In this document: piece after piece, positions 23,370 through 36,535 of the stretch | Layout of the letters: the number at the start of each line of letters is the position of its first letter | Position numbering within the stretch: the stretch's first letter is position 1 | NCBI GenBank assembly: GCA_034440615.1 | Contig: JAOTOM010005110.1 | Coordinates: forward strand, 536,001-600,000 | Source: Ashinkailepas kermadecensis | Taxonomy: Eukaryota; Arthropoda; Thecostraca; Neolepadidae | DNA: 64,000 bases | Reading direction: 5' to 3' | The notes under the pieces: model-generated | Told to the model about the DNA's origin: nothing | Database searches by the model: none | The model's input: the letters and a program-made list of their open reading frames with translations, nothing else | Position numbers and translations under genes: made by a program

Positions 23370-23577
23370 ATGGATCCCCACCCCCAAAAGAGGCCGATGT
23401 TTGCCAATATTTCTCCCTAAAACGACATTTTCTCGAAGTCTAAGAACATTGTATAACATAAAGGTGTCTTAAGCAGATCAGACGACTGTTAGCTGTTCAA
23501 ATTCGATGAGTTTTCGAAATCATATTTCCGTATTCCCCAACCCCCACCCTCAAGCCAGACTTTTGGATCCCCCTGAA
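23370..23577 (-). mobile_element. Miniature element, family 1 (copy 1)
   Basis: Read on the minus strand it starts GGGGGATCCAAAAGTCTGGC (near 23577) and continues through TTTCGAAAACTCATCG, AACAGCTAACAGTCGTC and CTTAGACTTCGAGAAAATG to a GGTGGGGATCC end near 23371. These blocks align in order with 59684-59901 and 48984-49178. No open frame is present, so it is a non-autonomous element. The GGATCC-containing termini are inverted relative to each other, as in a MITE. Confidence 0.75.
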
Positions 23578-24079
23578 GTAGATTGGCTTGCATCAAAGAT
23601 AGAGTGCAACCAAAGGACACAAAAAGCGCACATGATGACGTACCACTGTATTTTTCCCAGCAGATTTGCCGCAGCCATCGTCACCGCCGTCGGTGGAGGA
23701 TCACAACCAGTTGGTGAAGTGAGGTGAGCAAAATGGCGGCTGCACGAGCCACGACGCAGGGCTTCAGCGCCGGATTATGCCACACAATTTGCTGCGACAT
23801 CCGCCACGCCAACGGCATTCAATCGACCCCAACGTCATGTCCAAATAATCTTCAAATAGCCAAAAACTCCCTCTTCAACAGTCCACATATGCTATATGCT
23901 ATATTTGATATATGCTACCGATGTTTTTTGTTTGTTTGTTTTGTATTGAACGTGACGGAAGCTGTATTTAATTGTACGATGCATATTATACCATCTGATT
24001 CCGTAGTCAAGTTACTGGTGCAATGTCCAAATTGTTAAATAATGAACTACTGAAAAATATTAAAGCACTTGGCTTATGA
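23578..24079. other. Unique sequence, no gene recognised
   Basis: AT-rich to the right; nothing recognisable. Confidence 0.4.
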
Positions 24080-26275
24080 TTGAAGATATCAAATTTATCT
24101 ATATTAATGCTGGGCTATGTCAAAATAAAGAAACATTTAGGCACTTGTCATCGAAGTAACGAAATTGTAGTTGTGTTGTTCCCTTACTGGGAACAACACA
24201 AAATTAGCTCAATCAAATTGAGAAATCAAATTAGCTCGGGAATGTTCAGCAGGTAATGCTAAGAGATTCTTTAGTTTCTACAAATTTAAGGCTAAAAAGT
24301 GTGGTGTAGGACCACTGGAGGTAGATGGGGAATTAGTGGTTGATGATTGTGATATTGTGGAATCCTTAAGCAAGCAATTCTCATCAGTCTTTACTCAAGA
24401 GAATTCTAGTAGAATAGAAACAACTGAATCATATGCCATGACAGGTGATAGGTTGGAGTATCTTACAATAACTACAGAAGCTGTAGAAAAGCAGTTGCAG
24501 AATATAAAGCCTAATAAAGCTTCTGGACCAGATGATATATATGCTAGGGTTTTAGTAGAGTGTGCTAAAGCTTTAGCAGTTCCTCTAGGTATACTTTTCA
24601 GGCGGTCTATGGAATACTCTGAAGTGCCTGAAGATTGGAGAAATGCAAATGTAGTTCCAATTTTCAAAAAGGGAAGTATGAAGTGTGTAGGGAACTACAG
24701 GCCAGTCAGTTTGACCTCAATAGTTGCAAGGTACTAGAAAATCTGGTTAAACAGAATGTTCAAATTCATCTTGATAGGCACAATCTTTTAAGGGATACTC
24801 AACATGGATTTCGATCTCGAAGGTCTTGTTTAACTAACCTTTTGGAGTTTATGGAGTATGTTACCAAAGAAGTAGACAATCAAAACAGGATGGATGTTGT
24901 GTACTTGGACTTTAGCAAAGCTTTTGATAAAGTTCCACATAGGAGACTAATTCATCAACTACAGCAACATGGGATTGTTGGAAAAGTTCTAGGTTGGATT
25001 GAAGCATGGTTGAGGGGAAGGAAACAAAGGGTAATGTTAAATGGATGTAAATCTGATTGGAAGGATGTTTTGAGTGGAGTACCACAGGGCTCTGTTCTAG
25101 GGCCACTTCTCTTTATCATCTTTGTGAATAACATTGAGGTAGGGCTGAGGAATAGAGTGTTCAAATTAGCTGATGACATCAAGCTGGTAGGAGTGGCAAA
25201 CAGTTGTGATCAATCTAGTAATATTGAACTAGACTTGGAGGACCTAAAAAAGTGGGCTGATCAATGGCAGATGTCATTCAACTATGACAAGTGTAAGGTT
25301 ATGCATCTGGGGTCTGGAGGTGAGACTTTCAGATATACAATGGGAGGGAGGGAACTGGATGTTATTGAAGAGGAAAGGGACTTAGGTGTGTTGGTTTCAA
25401 AGACCTTAAAGCAGAGAAACAATGTAGCTCAGCTAGGAACAGGGCACTCAGAATGCTGGGACTCATTAATAGAAGTGTGATGTATAAGAGCAAGGAAGTC
25501 ATGAAAAAACTGTACTTAGCATATGTGCGACCCCACTTGGAATATTCTGTGCAAGCTTGGAGCCCCTACCTAGAAAAAGATATAGACAAGTTAGAAAGAG
25601 TGCAGCGCAAAGCAACTAAACTCATCAGTGGACTAGGTAGCTTAGAATATGGAGAAAGGCTTGTGGCATTAGATATGTACTCACTCAAGTATAGGAGATT
25701 AAGGGGGGACATGATTGAAATGTACAAAATTGTTAAAGGACTAGATCAGGTCAATTTAAATGGTGCTCTTCAGTTTAAAGTATCACACAGGGGTCACCAA
25801 CTCAGGTTAGACAAGTTGAGGTGTAGGACAGTTAAGCGACAGCAGGTCTTCAGTCAAAGGGTTGTTGATCAGTGGAATGGGCTGCCTGCTGATGTTGTGG
25901 GGAGTTCCTCATTGAATGTATTTAAAGGTAGGGTGGACAAATTTTTTAGACAGGAAAATCTTGTTTTTGAGTTCTAATTTGGATGGATGGGGTGATATTT
26001 ACGTTAAATGTGCACGGCACAGACCCCTTTAAGCAGGGGCTATGGTAGCACAATAGGTGTGATGGGAGGAGCTTGCGGTTGTTGAGGGTGTTATGCAATA
26101 GCAAGTGGATGATGCTAGATAGGCTGGGATATATAGCTTCCTAGGATCTTGGGATAAGGGATTGATTGGGGTGAGAATATGTACATTTCTAGTACCTTTT
26201 CTAGATAGGCTTAACCCAGATGGGCCCCTGTGGCTCTTATTAAGCCTTAACACTTTATGACTTTATGACTTACAA
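24080..26275 (+). mobile_element. CR1-like LINE (copy 2), endonuclease mostly deleted
   Basis: The element begins with an endonuclease N-terminus (KFIYINAGLCQNK, from ~24086), then a stop and a jump to the linker before RT, implying deletion of most of the endonuclease. The RT/C-terminal region follows. Past the last stop near 25977 lies a ~295-bp 3' region ending at about 26255-26272 in two copies of an 8-bp TTTATGAC unit. Short 3' microsatellite-like repeats are known at CR1-group termini. The 5' boundary is approximate and no target-site duplication was found. Confidence 0.85.
24229..25977 (+). pseudogene. Reverse transcriptase ORF of the CR1-like LINE, frameshifted
   Basis: This is the best protein signal in the window: an RNA-directed DNA polymerase for target-primed reverse transcription. 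Three frames must be combined. The first (to ~24737) covers the linker and NANVVPIFKKG and NYRPVSLTS. The second (to 25480) has QHGFRSRRSCLTNLLEF, VYLDFSKAFDKVPHR, SGVPQGSVLGPLLFIIF and KLADDIKLVG, where both catalytic aspartates are present but the usual F/Y before ADD is L. The third (to 25977) carries YLAYVRPHLEYSVQAWSPYL and a C-terminal VVDQWNGLPADVV block. Frameshifts lie near 24725 and 25435. Apart from these and the lost endonuclease the RT is intact, so the copy is fairly young, but it is not functional. Confidence 0.9.
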
Positions 26276-26600
26276 ACTGTACTATGCCACATAAGTGGAT
26301 GAATGTCCGAATTTAAGGATCGGTGGGGCACCGGGTATTTTTGGGTCGATTCTTTCTCTGTATGATTGATGTTAAATTTCATGATTTAAGAGGGGAACCC
26401 GATCCCTGTGACTCCCCCTCCCCTCAGCCCTCACCCATCAATGAGCTCAAGATCGACTGAGGTCACTGACCTCGATGTATCTAAGATGTTCTTGGCATCA
26501 AAAACGCCTGAGGGCGATTTTAAGGCAGAATTTGAATTCAGTAACTATTTCCTAGCCCAGTGGATTCCACAGCATATTTTTTGCATGCTGGTACCCCGTG
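26276..26600. other. Unique or strongly decayed element sequence
   Basis: Nothing firmly recognisable. The stretch at 26480-26545 (AAGATGTTCTTGGCATC, then GGCAGAATTTGAATTC) weakly resembles the centre of miniature family 1. Confidence 0.3.
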
Positions 26601-26765
26601 GCACAGTCAAGATTTTCCTAAAGGGCCCCGACCCCCCCCCCCACAAAAAAGTGTGAGGAAATAGAGAAAGCTTTCAGCGCGAAACGGGCCGGAAATTTGT
26701 GGCTTTGCGTGGTGCAAATCTCAAAAGTTCTGGTTTTATCCAGTGTATTTTTGGCTGCACCTCTG
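26601..26765 (+). mobile_element. Miniature repeat, family 2 (copy 2)
   Basis: Aligns with 9414-9597 and 48732-48925. It has CACAGTCAAGATTTTCCT, a C-run, AATAGAGAAAGCTTTCAGCG, GCAAATCTCAAAAGTTC and CCAGTGTATTTTTGGC, in the same order and orientation. It is the most diverged of the three copies. Confidence 0.6.
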
Positions 26766-27565
26766 CTGGTGCCAAATTTTGCGTGAGGAAGTTTGCTCTG
26801 ACCTGGCTCGTGAGCTATGTGCGTGATTACGTCAGGTACGATATTGATTTGTTTCACCTAAGCTACACTCGACTGCTCATCTGCTTTCCTCATCCCACAC
26901 ATTGATCCGCTGAAGCACAGTGATGTGTTCGCCGATTCGGGGTTTTCAGATAAATTTAATCTTTGGCCTGCCATAGGTCACCGGTTGACAAAAATGTAAA
27001 AGCGGATGCCATTCTATCCAAAAACAGTCAGCAGCCCAAGAGTGTCGGTCCTACAACAGATCCGTGCTTTGGTTCCATAATATTTTCGCCTTCCACCTTG
27101 AATATCAATCCAGTGAGGCGTGGCACAAAGATCACCTACCACAGACAAACGGCCATTTGTGCATTAGGCAGGAGGAAGTGGGAGCACTGCCTTTTATCTG
27201 GCGAATGTGTGTGGTGGTAAATGGCGGCAAGTGGTGGTTCACCTCTGGAATGTCGGCCCTTTGATGGCATGCCGACTGCTGCCGCACGTGACTACCGAAC
27301 AAGAGCTCTTCCAGGCCGGGAGATGGCGGCCACCAGAGCGTTGACTTCCCACAAGGCTCGGTCATTGTCGCCGGGTGGCAACGGCTTCCTCTGTCTGCTG
27401 CTCTGACGACGGCATGGACGATGTTTTAGACATAGGCGAGTTTGATCAGATCAGGTGTTGGGCTGACGTCAGAGTCGAACCCGTTCTAAATCGCGTCCCA
27501 TTCCACACCCAACCGAATAGCGGCACGTTCCGCCTAGTGGGTCCGAAGCCGATCGTACCCCGAAC
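26766..27565. other. Unique sequence, no gene recognised
   Basis: Non-repetitive; open frames without recognisable domains. Confidence 0.4.
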
Positions 27566-28641
27566 CCAACCATCCTCCCAGACCCGACCATCCCCCCAGA
27601 CCCGAGCACCCTCTCAGTCCGAGAATCCTCCCAGACCCGACCATCCTCTCAGGCCTGAGCATCCCCCGGACCCGACCATCCTCCCAGACCCGAGCATCCT
27701 CCCAGACCTGACCATCCTCCCATACCCGAGCATCCTCCCAGCCCCGAGCATCCACCCGGACCCGACCACCCTCTCAGACCCGAGCATCCACCCGGAGCGT
27801 ATCCTCCTTCCAGACCCGAGCATCCACCCAGACCCGACCATCCTCCCAGACCCGAGCATCCTCTCAGACCCGAGCATCCACCCGGACCCGACCATCCTCC
27901 CAGTCACGAGCATCCTCCCAGACCCGACCATCCTTCCAGACCCCACCATCCTCCCAGACCTGACCACCCTCCCAGACCCGAGCATCCACCCGGAGCGTAT
28001 CCTCCTTCCAGACCCGAGCATCCACCCAGACCCGACCATCCTCCCAGACCCGAGCATCCTCCCAGTCACGAGCATCCTCCAGACCCGACCATCTTTCCAG
28101 ACCCCACCATCCTCCCAGACCCGACCATCCTTCCAGACCCCACCATCCTCCCAGACCTGACCACCCTCCCAGACCCGAGCATCCACCCGGAGTGTATCCT
28201 CCTTCCAGACCCGAGCATCCACCCAGACCCGACCATCCTCCCAGACCCGAGCATCCTCCCAGTCACGAGCATCCTCCCAGAACCGACCATCCTTCCAGAC
28301 CCACCATCCTCCAGACCTGTGCATCCTCCCAGACCTGACCATCCTCCCAGACCCGAGCATCCTCCCAGACCCGAGCATCCACCCGGAGCGTATCCTCCTT
28401 CCAGACCCGAGCATCCACCCAGACCCGACCATCCTCCCAGACCCGAGCATCCTCCCAGACCCGAGCATCCTCCCGGACCCGACCATCCTCCCAGACCCGA
28501 GCATCCTCCCAGTCACGAGCATCCTCCCAACCCGACCATCCTTCCAGACTCCACCATCCTCCCAGACCCGACCATCCTCCCAGACCCGACCATCCTCCCA
28601 GATCCGAGCATCCTCCCAGCCCCGACCATCCACCCGGACCC
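27566..28641 (+). repeat. 18-bp minisatellite, about 60 copies, with ~198-bp higher-order repeat
   Basis: The unit is CATCCTCCCAGACCCGAC/GAG. A rare variant module GGAGYGTATCCTCCTTCC recurs at 27794, 27992, 28189 and 28385, spacing 196-198 bp, i.e. eleven 18-bp units, so the array has evolved by duplication of 11-unit blocks. The period divisible by three leaves frames open on both strands (for example a 530-codon minus-strand frame at 27614-29206); I treat these as by-products. Confidence 0.92.
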
Positions 28642-28962
28642 GACCGGCGTCCGGGAGTGGCAGCTCTGACTGACCGCCGTCCGGGAGTGGCAGCTCTGGC
28701 TGACCGCCGGCGGCCGGTGGCAGCTCTGACTGACCGCCGTCCGGGAGTGGCAGCTCTGGCTGACCGCCGGCGGCCGGTGGCAGCTCTGACTGACCGGCGT
28801 CCGGGGTGGCAGCCTGACTGACCGGCGTCCGGGAGTGGCAGCTCTGGCGACGCCGGGGCCGGTGCGCTCTGACTGACCGCCGTCCGGGAGTGGCGTCTGA
28901 CCGCCGGCGGCCGGTGGGCTTCTGACCGCCGTCCGGGTCTGGCTGACCGCCGGCGGCCGGGG
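28642..28962 (+). repeat. 30-bp minisatellite, about 10 copies
   Basis: The unit is GACCGCCGTCCGGGAGTGGC plus AGCTCTGACT, alternating with a GACCGCCGGCGGCCGGTGGC version; starts at 28642, 28672, 28702. It abuts the 18-bp array without spacer. Copies shorten and decay to the right. Confidence 0.88.
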
Positions 28963-29894
28963 GGAGCCACTCCCGGAACCGTTGTCCGATCGGCGATACA
29001 TCGTGCATTAGCGCGCGCGGCGGCGGCAGAAGGCAGGCGGGGCGCGCCGCGCCGCCGCCGCCGCCGGCGGGGCGTGCAGCGGCGCGAGTCGCATGCGCCA
29101 CAACTGTCTCACGGCAGAACGGCGCCGTGACACGGATAGGTGCGACGTGACGCATGGCTCCAGTCACGCGAGAGACGCGGCTGTGTGTTGTTGGGAAGAT
29201 GACCATTTGGAGAGAAAGGGTTTAATGTGGTGGCTGTGTGGTGTTATGACACCAGCATGCCTGGAGATATTGTTTATATAAACTGTTAGTGAGAGACAAA
29301 AGGTCAATGGGGCGCAGCGGAAGGTGCGGGGCGGGTGGGAGGTCGGCCGCTCGACAGGTGAGCCCATCCGCCCGCCCGTTGCCAGGTATTCCCATGTGGC
29401 CAGGGACCTAGAGCAGTGTGAGTTGGAGGTGAGCGTGATGGACGTGGTAGAGTGACGGGAGCGTGGAGTGTGGGGTGGGAGGTGTTGTATAAGACTGCGA
29501 GAACGTCAATAGATGAGCGTGAGTCAGCCATCAGTGTAAAAGCATGTTTGTTGGGGTGGGCCTCTTGATGTTCAAAAAGGTCAGTTGAGTTTCGATGGGG
29601 GAAGGTAGTCTTTTCGTTTTGCCGAGCTTGGGATATTGCATGTGCCAAAATGGGAGTAGGGGGGAGATTTTGCCGAGGGTTACCTCAGGGAATTTCGGTG
29701 CGAGTGTAAGGACATGATTCAGATGAATGACAATATTGTATTTATTTCGGTTATAGGAACGTCGAACAGGGGGGGGGGGGCGGGCAGAGAGTGCAAGGGT
29801 GGCGGCCAGTCCGAGCCAGTGCTACCGTTCCCAGCATTGTGTGAGCCGATGGTCAGAGTGAGAGAGAGAGGGGAGGCGGGGGAAGGGGAGGGAG
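28963..29894. other. Unique sequence; CpG-rich at 28990-29110
   Basis: A GCC/GGC-rich stretch around 29020-29080, then non-repetitive DNA with a G-run near 29769. No gene recognised. Confidence 0.4.
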
Positions 29895-30025
29895 AGACAA
29901 ACAGCCAGACAGACATATACAGACATATAGACAGAAAGACAGAAAGACAAAAAGACAGAAAGACAGAAAGACAGAAAGACAGAAAGACAGAAAGACAAAA
30001 AGACAGAAAGGCTGAAAGACAGGGG
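29895..30025 (+). repeat. (AGACAGAA)n microsatellite
   Basis: About 15 copies of an 8-bp AGACAGAA unit with occasional AGACAAAA and AGACATAT variants. Confidence 0.9.
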
Positions 30026-33000
30026 TATAACAAAGTGATCCTCCCAAATGTTTGCGGCCTGAGGCAAGAAGGAACATTTTATCAAGTTAAGTTTATCTAG
30101 AAGAACAGCATAATTGCACAAACATAGAGTAGAGACCAAATGCATTCATATCTTCTTTCTAATTCTTGGATTTCGGAAAGACTCGTGGTATGCAGAGATA
30201 GGCCCTATTTAGGGACTTTTAGCTGCAATTTGTATTCAATGATCAAGTAATAATTAATTAACAATTAAATCATATTTGGATATTTAGCGCAATTAATTCA
30301 CTCTTTCAGAGTAACTGGACTGATTGTACAACATTTGTGTTCATTACCTCTCGGAGGCATTGGGGATTGGGTGTTGCCATCCACCAGGAGAGTTTCAGGC
30401 AAAAGCTGAAAGACGTGCATTGCGTGCATCCTGCAATTTTGCATCGGGGATGTTGCATCTTTTCCTATGTTAATTTGTTTTTGGTGCGGAGAGATTTGCA
30501 AGGTAACCTCAACTCACTGACCTAGAGCGTCAGGCTAGCGTGTGACCGTGTACCGATAGATAGGATCGTGTGACCACTTGTGCCGACTTTGGCAAGGCAG
30601 ATTTTTCGAAGCTATCCTCTGTACGGTTTCATGGAAGTGTTTGAGCCCAGATAGAATATACTGAAAGTCGACTAGCCGGATGTGCCGACATAGGTCAGTG
30701 ACCTTTGAAATGCCATTCGAGGTTAGTGACTTTCTGATTACCTCTGTGATGGGCATCAACAGTTTCGCAATGATCAGCAATGCTATGTGTCTTTCGGGCA
30801 TGTGTGTACGGCTATAGTTAATGTTACGAGTACCCGACGGAAGATGATAAGTTTGCTAAGTTTGCTAAGTTTGCCTAAGTTTGCCAAAATCTTAGCATTG
30901 AGCTGACCTGGAAGGTCACCTCGTGACCCTTGAGACAACATGTTTGTATTTCAATTTGGGGAACCCGTGAAAAAATGCACACCTGTTTTGGCACGTAGGT
31001 CTCGGTCAATTAGGGGCGAAATGGCAAGGGTGTGTGCTCACCATTCAAGTATCAAGGGGGTTCCAAGCTTTTGACGAAGCTATTGCCGGGCTATTGACGG
31101 AGCTGAGGATGTATTATTTTCCAAACAATTTACACAAATAATTTGCACATGGGGTCTAAATCCCAGTTTGTTGTTCAATAGGTTGGTAAATATTTACGTG
31201 ACGATAGGCGTTCCGGGCTCCTTTATCCCTCGCAAGGTTTGCTATAACTTCGGTGAAGCAACTTCTGCCACTAGCTTGACATGTCTTCACATTTCATTGC
31301 TTCGAAGGTCAAATTTTACTGCCAGACGTAAAGAGCGCACGTTTCCTATCACCTCGATGTGGTAAGCGTCATACGGGTAGCTTTTGATATATGTTCCATT
31401 AATTACAATAATGGCACTATGCGCTGTCGCATTATGCACTGCCGCATTATGCTAGCATTATGCTAATGCCACAACATTAGCCGTTCACAATACAACAATT
31501 CAACATTCTAAAGTTCGCCACAAATATAAAAATGGCGATGCTGTTTACTTGTCCTGTCCCCCAGTCGCTCTCCCACATCGCACACACCCAATGTGGTGCT
31601 TGGAGGTGTTCCATGTACCATCGATTGAGGATTTTTATATTTCGCTGCAATCTGCTGCCGAAGGAGTATATTAACAACACGCGAACCTACGTGTGTGACA
31701 GCTAGTGGTGTGCGGTATATGTACCGCCCCTCACCTCCAATGTCCTCGTTAAGCACACACTAGCTACATTTCCCTCATTGACTTTGTGTCTAACATTGGA
31801 TGGAGATTCCTCTGCTCTAAACTGCACTCCTGCTTGAAGAAACACATAATCGTTATTGACTTGTCGGAACATGACCTTGCATCGATCGGTATGAAATGTT
31901 CTAATGTTAGCATAGGTCATCTGGCTGGAGGAAACTTGGGCGTCTAGATCTGTCAATTTGATCTAACAACATTTCATGGCCGATGTTAAGGATTAGGTTC
32001 TCTAAAGCTGGTAGAACAGCTGTGAATTTCTACACGGCCACATTCTTATCATTGTGTCTGGTTTCTCTAGACATGCTACGTGAGTGTGCTTAGCTACATA
32101 ACCATGGTTCATGTCATGGGGGCGTATGAACGCTGGTGAAAAGAGCCGGTGGCAGCGCCCCGGGACGTGCCATCGGGACGCAGGGGGCAGGCTGCCCACG
32201 CCAACCTCAAGAATTTCAACTGGCGTCATATGGCAAATAATGAGTTTAATTTTAGCCTTTGCCTCCCGACTTCCTTCACGAGTTGCCGCCCCTAGCCAGG
32301 GCGAATTTGTTTCATGGAGATAATGGCTCCGGTAACAAAAATTGACGGTCATGGCGGCTGGGGGTCTCCCAACAAGCCAGGGTCCAGATACTTATCTTCA
32401 GGACATATTTTCAAATTGAATAAGGAAAATGACAAAGTTGCACCAGCAGGATACCAAGCCAGGGATCCGGACCCTGGCTCACCCGCGATTTCCTGCCATG
32501 CCATGGATCCCCACCCCTCCACACACGTGTCTACGCCTATGGTTCATGCTTTCGCAAAGCACAGAAGTGCTCAAAGATGCATCTGACATCCAGAAGCACT
32601 TCCAGACGTGCATTGTTGACGTGCATTGTCTGACATCCAGAAGCACGTGCATTGTTCTCCACCTCTGCACCTTTGAAGTGATCTGCCCACGGCACTGCTG
32701 CCCCGTCGCGCCCCGGTGGAAGCGCGCTGGCAGTGGCTCTGGGCCTCTGGAAATAATTACCGACAACCGATCAATGCACCTTGAGCATTGATTCTCGGAG
32801 CTGCCGGTGCACAGCTCGTGCACCTCCCAGAGCGCACGTCTGTGCACGCACCAGCAGCGCTCACGGTCGCGGCCAGACCGATCACCGTGCACGGACTGCA
32901 CAAGACAGCGCCGACCCGACTGCTACCGCTGCCACGGAGAATGCGTTCCCGTGCCGCTGCCCTGCCGGCGGGCACCCCACCAGGCCGGCGGGGCCGACCG

Positions 33001-33747
33001 ATCCGCACCGTCTGCAGCTCGCTGCGGCCAACAGCCGCCTTTCGCACGGCAGCAGACTCTGCAGGAGGGCTGCGATATCATCATGCACCCATAGTAGTGG
33101 CAACTGGCAAGTGCGGCAGAGGCGAAAGGCAGGCACTCAGCTCGGTCATTTGTCTTGGAAACGGGGTGCCTGTATCACTGATGCTTGACGTTTGTCAAGC
33201 ATGCTTTCCTATGCAGGCAAGCCAAGCAAGCGCTGCAATACAAGATGCTGGTGGGCTCTTCGCAACCCCCGCGCTTTCGTTGATATGCTGTTGTTGTGTG
33301 TCTGCTAGTTCTCCATTCTATATCTCAGGGCGCTTGCCTGAAAATTGCCAATGATTTTGTTTCGTCATTTCAAGCATTGGTGAGATTCGCATCAAGGAAA
33401 TTCCATGTATATCCGCACATCTTCGCCAGTGTCAGATCTCTGGTGGTGTGTGGCCGTGCAGTACACGCATGTCAGAAATAAACCTTCGACACTTGGGACA
33501 AGGCATGAACATCCGCAAGCACATGAATCATAATGCGCAGCCATAACCTGCCAAATGAATCCTCCATGCGTGATTTCTGATTTTCACGTTGCCCAATGAT
33601 GCGAATTCCTTTATAATTTTTCATATTAGCTGGGCTCCTCTGAAAAAGGTGCAGTAATTTCGTGCATGGTATGTAAAATACTATGTTTTTACGAACGAGT
33701 TTTATAAAGGAACTTCATAATAACCGAGCCGAAGGCGGGGTATTTAT
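30026..33747. other. Long unique stretch, no gene recognised
   Basis: Mostly AT-rich, with a GC-rich segment at about 32690-33060. A 10-11 bp TTTGCTAAGT unit is repeated four times at 30849-30887. I inspected the open frames (for example minus 30535-30801, plus 32788-33354) and found no convincing domain or conserved motif. This is the longest repeat-poor part of the window, so an unrecognised exon would most likely be here. Confidence 0.45.
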
Positions 33748-34629
<882 letters not shown>

Positions 34630-36164
34630 TCGTCAACGGCACCGGCGCCATTGCAGCGGCACTAGAACACCGAGGCCGGGCCTTCGTTAGCCGGCGCGCG
34701 CGCCATCCATCCTAATCACTGTTGCGCGCGTACACAAATTCCACGTGACCGTGCATGGTGCGGCCATTAGGGCCTGCTCTAATTAGGAGGCCGACCGCCG
34801 CGCCGCCGGGGGGTGTTGCCGGGCGGACGGCCGCCGGCAGAGTGCCACCGACGGCCGAGACCGCTTGTATCCGGGCCCTGGGGGGCACTCTGTGGGCACT
34901 CTCACTCTCACTGGCAGGCCCGGCCGAGGTCGGCTCGCCCCTCGGTGGGAGCAGCACACGCGTCGCCCGGCCGATGTGTGCATCACCGTGTGTCGTCCAT
35001 GTGACCTGAGTACGCCGGCGCCGGCGCAGGAGGAGACACGCACCGACGTCGCGCGCAAGGAACGTGAGGCGGGAAAAATCCGCGCGCCACTGTAGCTTCC
35101 GCTCACACCCACGTGTGGCCAGCGGCCTGGAGGACGTCGGCGCCTGCGCCGCAGCTCGACGGTGTGCAATCTTGGCCCGGCACGTTCTCTCTCTCTCTCA
35201 CGCACACACCGGCAATCAGGCGAGCAGTTTCCTGCCGCTCGCTGCGCGTGCGGCAGGCCGTGCGTGTTCAGGCGGTGTAACTGGCGGCGGTGTAGGCGAT
35301 CTTCACCTCACTCACCTGGCTCGTGCTGTTGTCATCGCTCGCTCAGCGCTTCCGCCTGCGCCTGCGCCAAGGCAGGGGCGAGGTTTACCAAAACAGTCGG
35401 TGCCCAAACGACACTTCGTCACACAAAGGTCAATTTGGCGTAGTGGTCGCCTAAGGAATTTATGGCCAAACTACATTGATTCTATGCGTGTGATAAATAA
35501 CTTCTTCCACTGAATTGATGTATGAAGTAACAACTTTCCACTCAATGCAATATGGTACCGCTTGAAAGGCGCACCTTTTCCCCCAGCACCGAGTAAAGTC
35601 CAACTTTGCCGACCGCATCGGCTGCCACGGCAGCCTCTGCCGTCGCCCTCCTAGTCTCCCCGTCACAGCGGCTGACGGCACTGCGGCCGCTCCCACCTCC
35701 GCCCTCTCCTCACCACCTCCGCCTCGGCCTCCGCCTCTGATGCGCCGCCTGGGCCGCGGCCGCGCCCGTCGACCGCTTGTTTCCAGCCGCCGATGCCGAA
35801 CGGCGACGACGGGAAGCCGTCCGCGCAGCACGGCCGCGATTGTCTCCGACGCGAATCAGCTGCACGTGCCCGCCGCGCCGGAACGCGCGCCACGACGGCA
35901 GGTGGCGGCGCGTGAGATAGAGCGGGAAGGCCTCCTGCTCGGTCGAGCGGTCTGACACGGACGGCCGGGTTAGCTGCGGGTGGGTGCCGCTCCAGCGCCT
36001 GCCGACGGGCTGGCGCGGCCCAGCGGGCGTCAGCCGGTAAACGGGCGGCGCCAGATCGGTCAGCAGGGCGGCAGGCTGTGCCGGTGGCCGAGTTCCGCGG
36101 CGACAGCCGGCGAGGTCTGCCGGCGACCGGCACCGGCCAGGCGTGACGGCGTCGACCTCTGCCC
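34630..36164. other. GC/CpG-rich region, no gene recognised
   Basis: Extended CpG-dense DNA (notably 34680-35130 and 35620-36160) separated by a less GC-rich gap at 35390-35600. Overlapping arginine/alanine-rich frames on both strands look like composition effects. It could be a promoter-associated CpG island of a gene outside the window, but no exon is identifiable. Confidence 0.4.
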
Positions 36165-36535
36165 GGCACGAGCCGACAGTGGTCCGTCACGGGCGTCACG
36201 GGAGTCACGGGTGTCACGGGCGTCCGACTCCGCCGGACACGAGCCGACAGTGGTCCGTCACGGGCGTCACGGGCGCGACCGCCGGACATGGTCCGTCACG
36301 GTCACGGGTGTCACGGGCGTCCGACTCCGCCGGACACGAGCCGACAGTGGTCCGTCACGGGCGTCACGAGCGTCACGAGCACCACGGACGTCCGACTCCG
36401 CCGGGCACGAGCCGACGATTCTCCGTCACGAGCGTCACCGGCGTCACGAACGCCACGGGCATCACGGACGTCCGCCTCTGCTCGTTGCAGGCTCTCGCGA
36501 GATCGCACGCGACTCGTGACTCGTGACTCGTGACG
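36165..36535 (+). repeat. CGTCACGGG 9-bp repeats with composite higher-order module
   Basis: Runs of a 9-bp CGTCACGGG unit alternate with GTCCGACTCCGCCGGACACG and AGCCGACAGTGGTCCGTCAC. The module GAGCCGAC recurs at 36170, 36241, 36338 and 36409 (spacing 71, 97, 71), the difference reflecting gain or loss of 9-mers. Confidence 0.85.

Noticed and set aside
27614..29206. 530-codon minus-strand frame across the 18-bp and 30-bp arrays
   Set aside because: Same reason: period multiple of three, both strands open, no domain.
30535..30801. 88-codon minus-strand frame with a helix-turn-helix-like hydrophobic pattern, faintly like the N-terminal winged helix of RNA polymerase III subunit RPC3
   Set aside because: An ungapped comparison from memory gives only scattered identities; no continuing exon or convincing splice site was found. 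A profile search would be needed to revive it.
34630..36160. CpG-dense region as a promoter of a gene in the window
   Set aside because: CpG richness is seen, but no exon, start or conserved motif is visible within reach; kept only as a composition feature.
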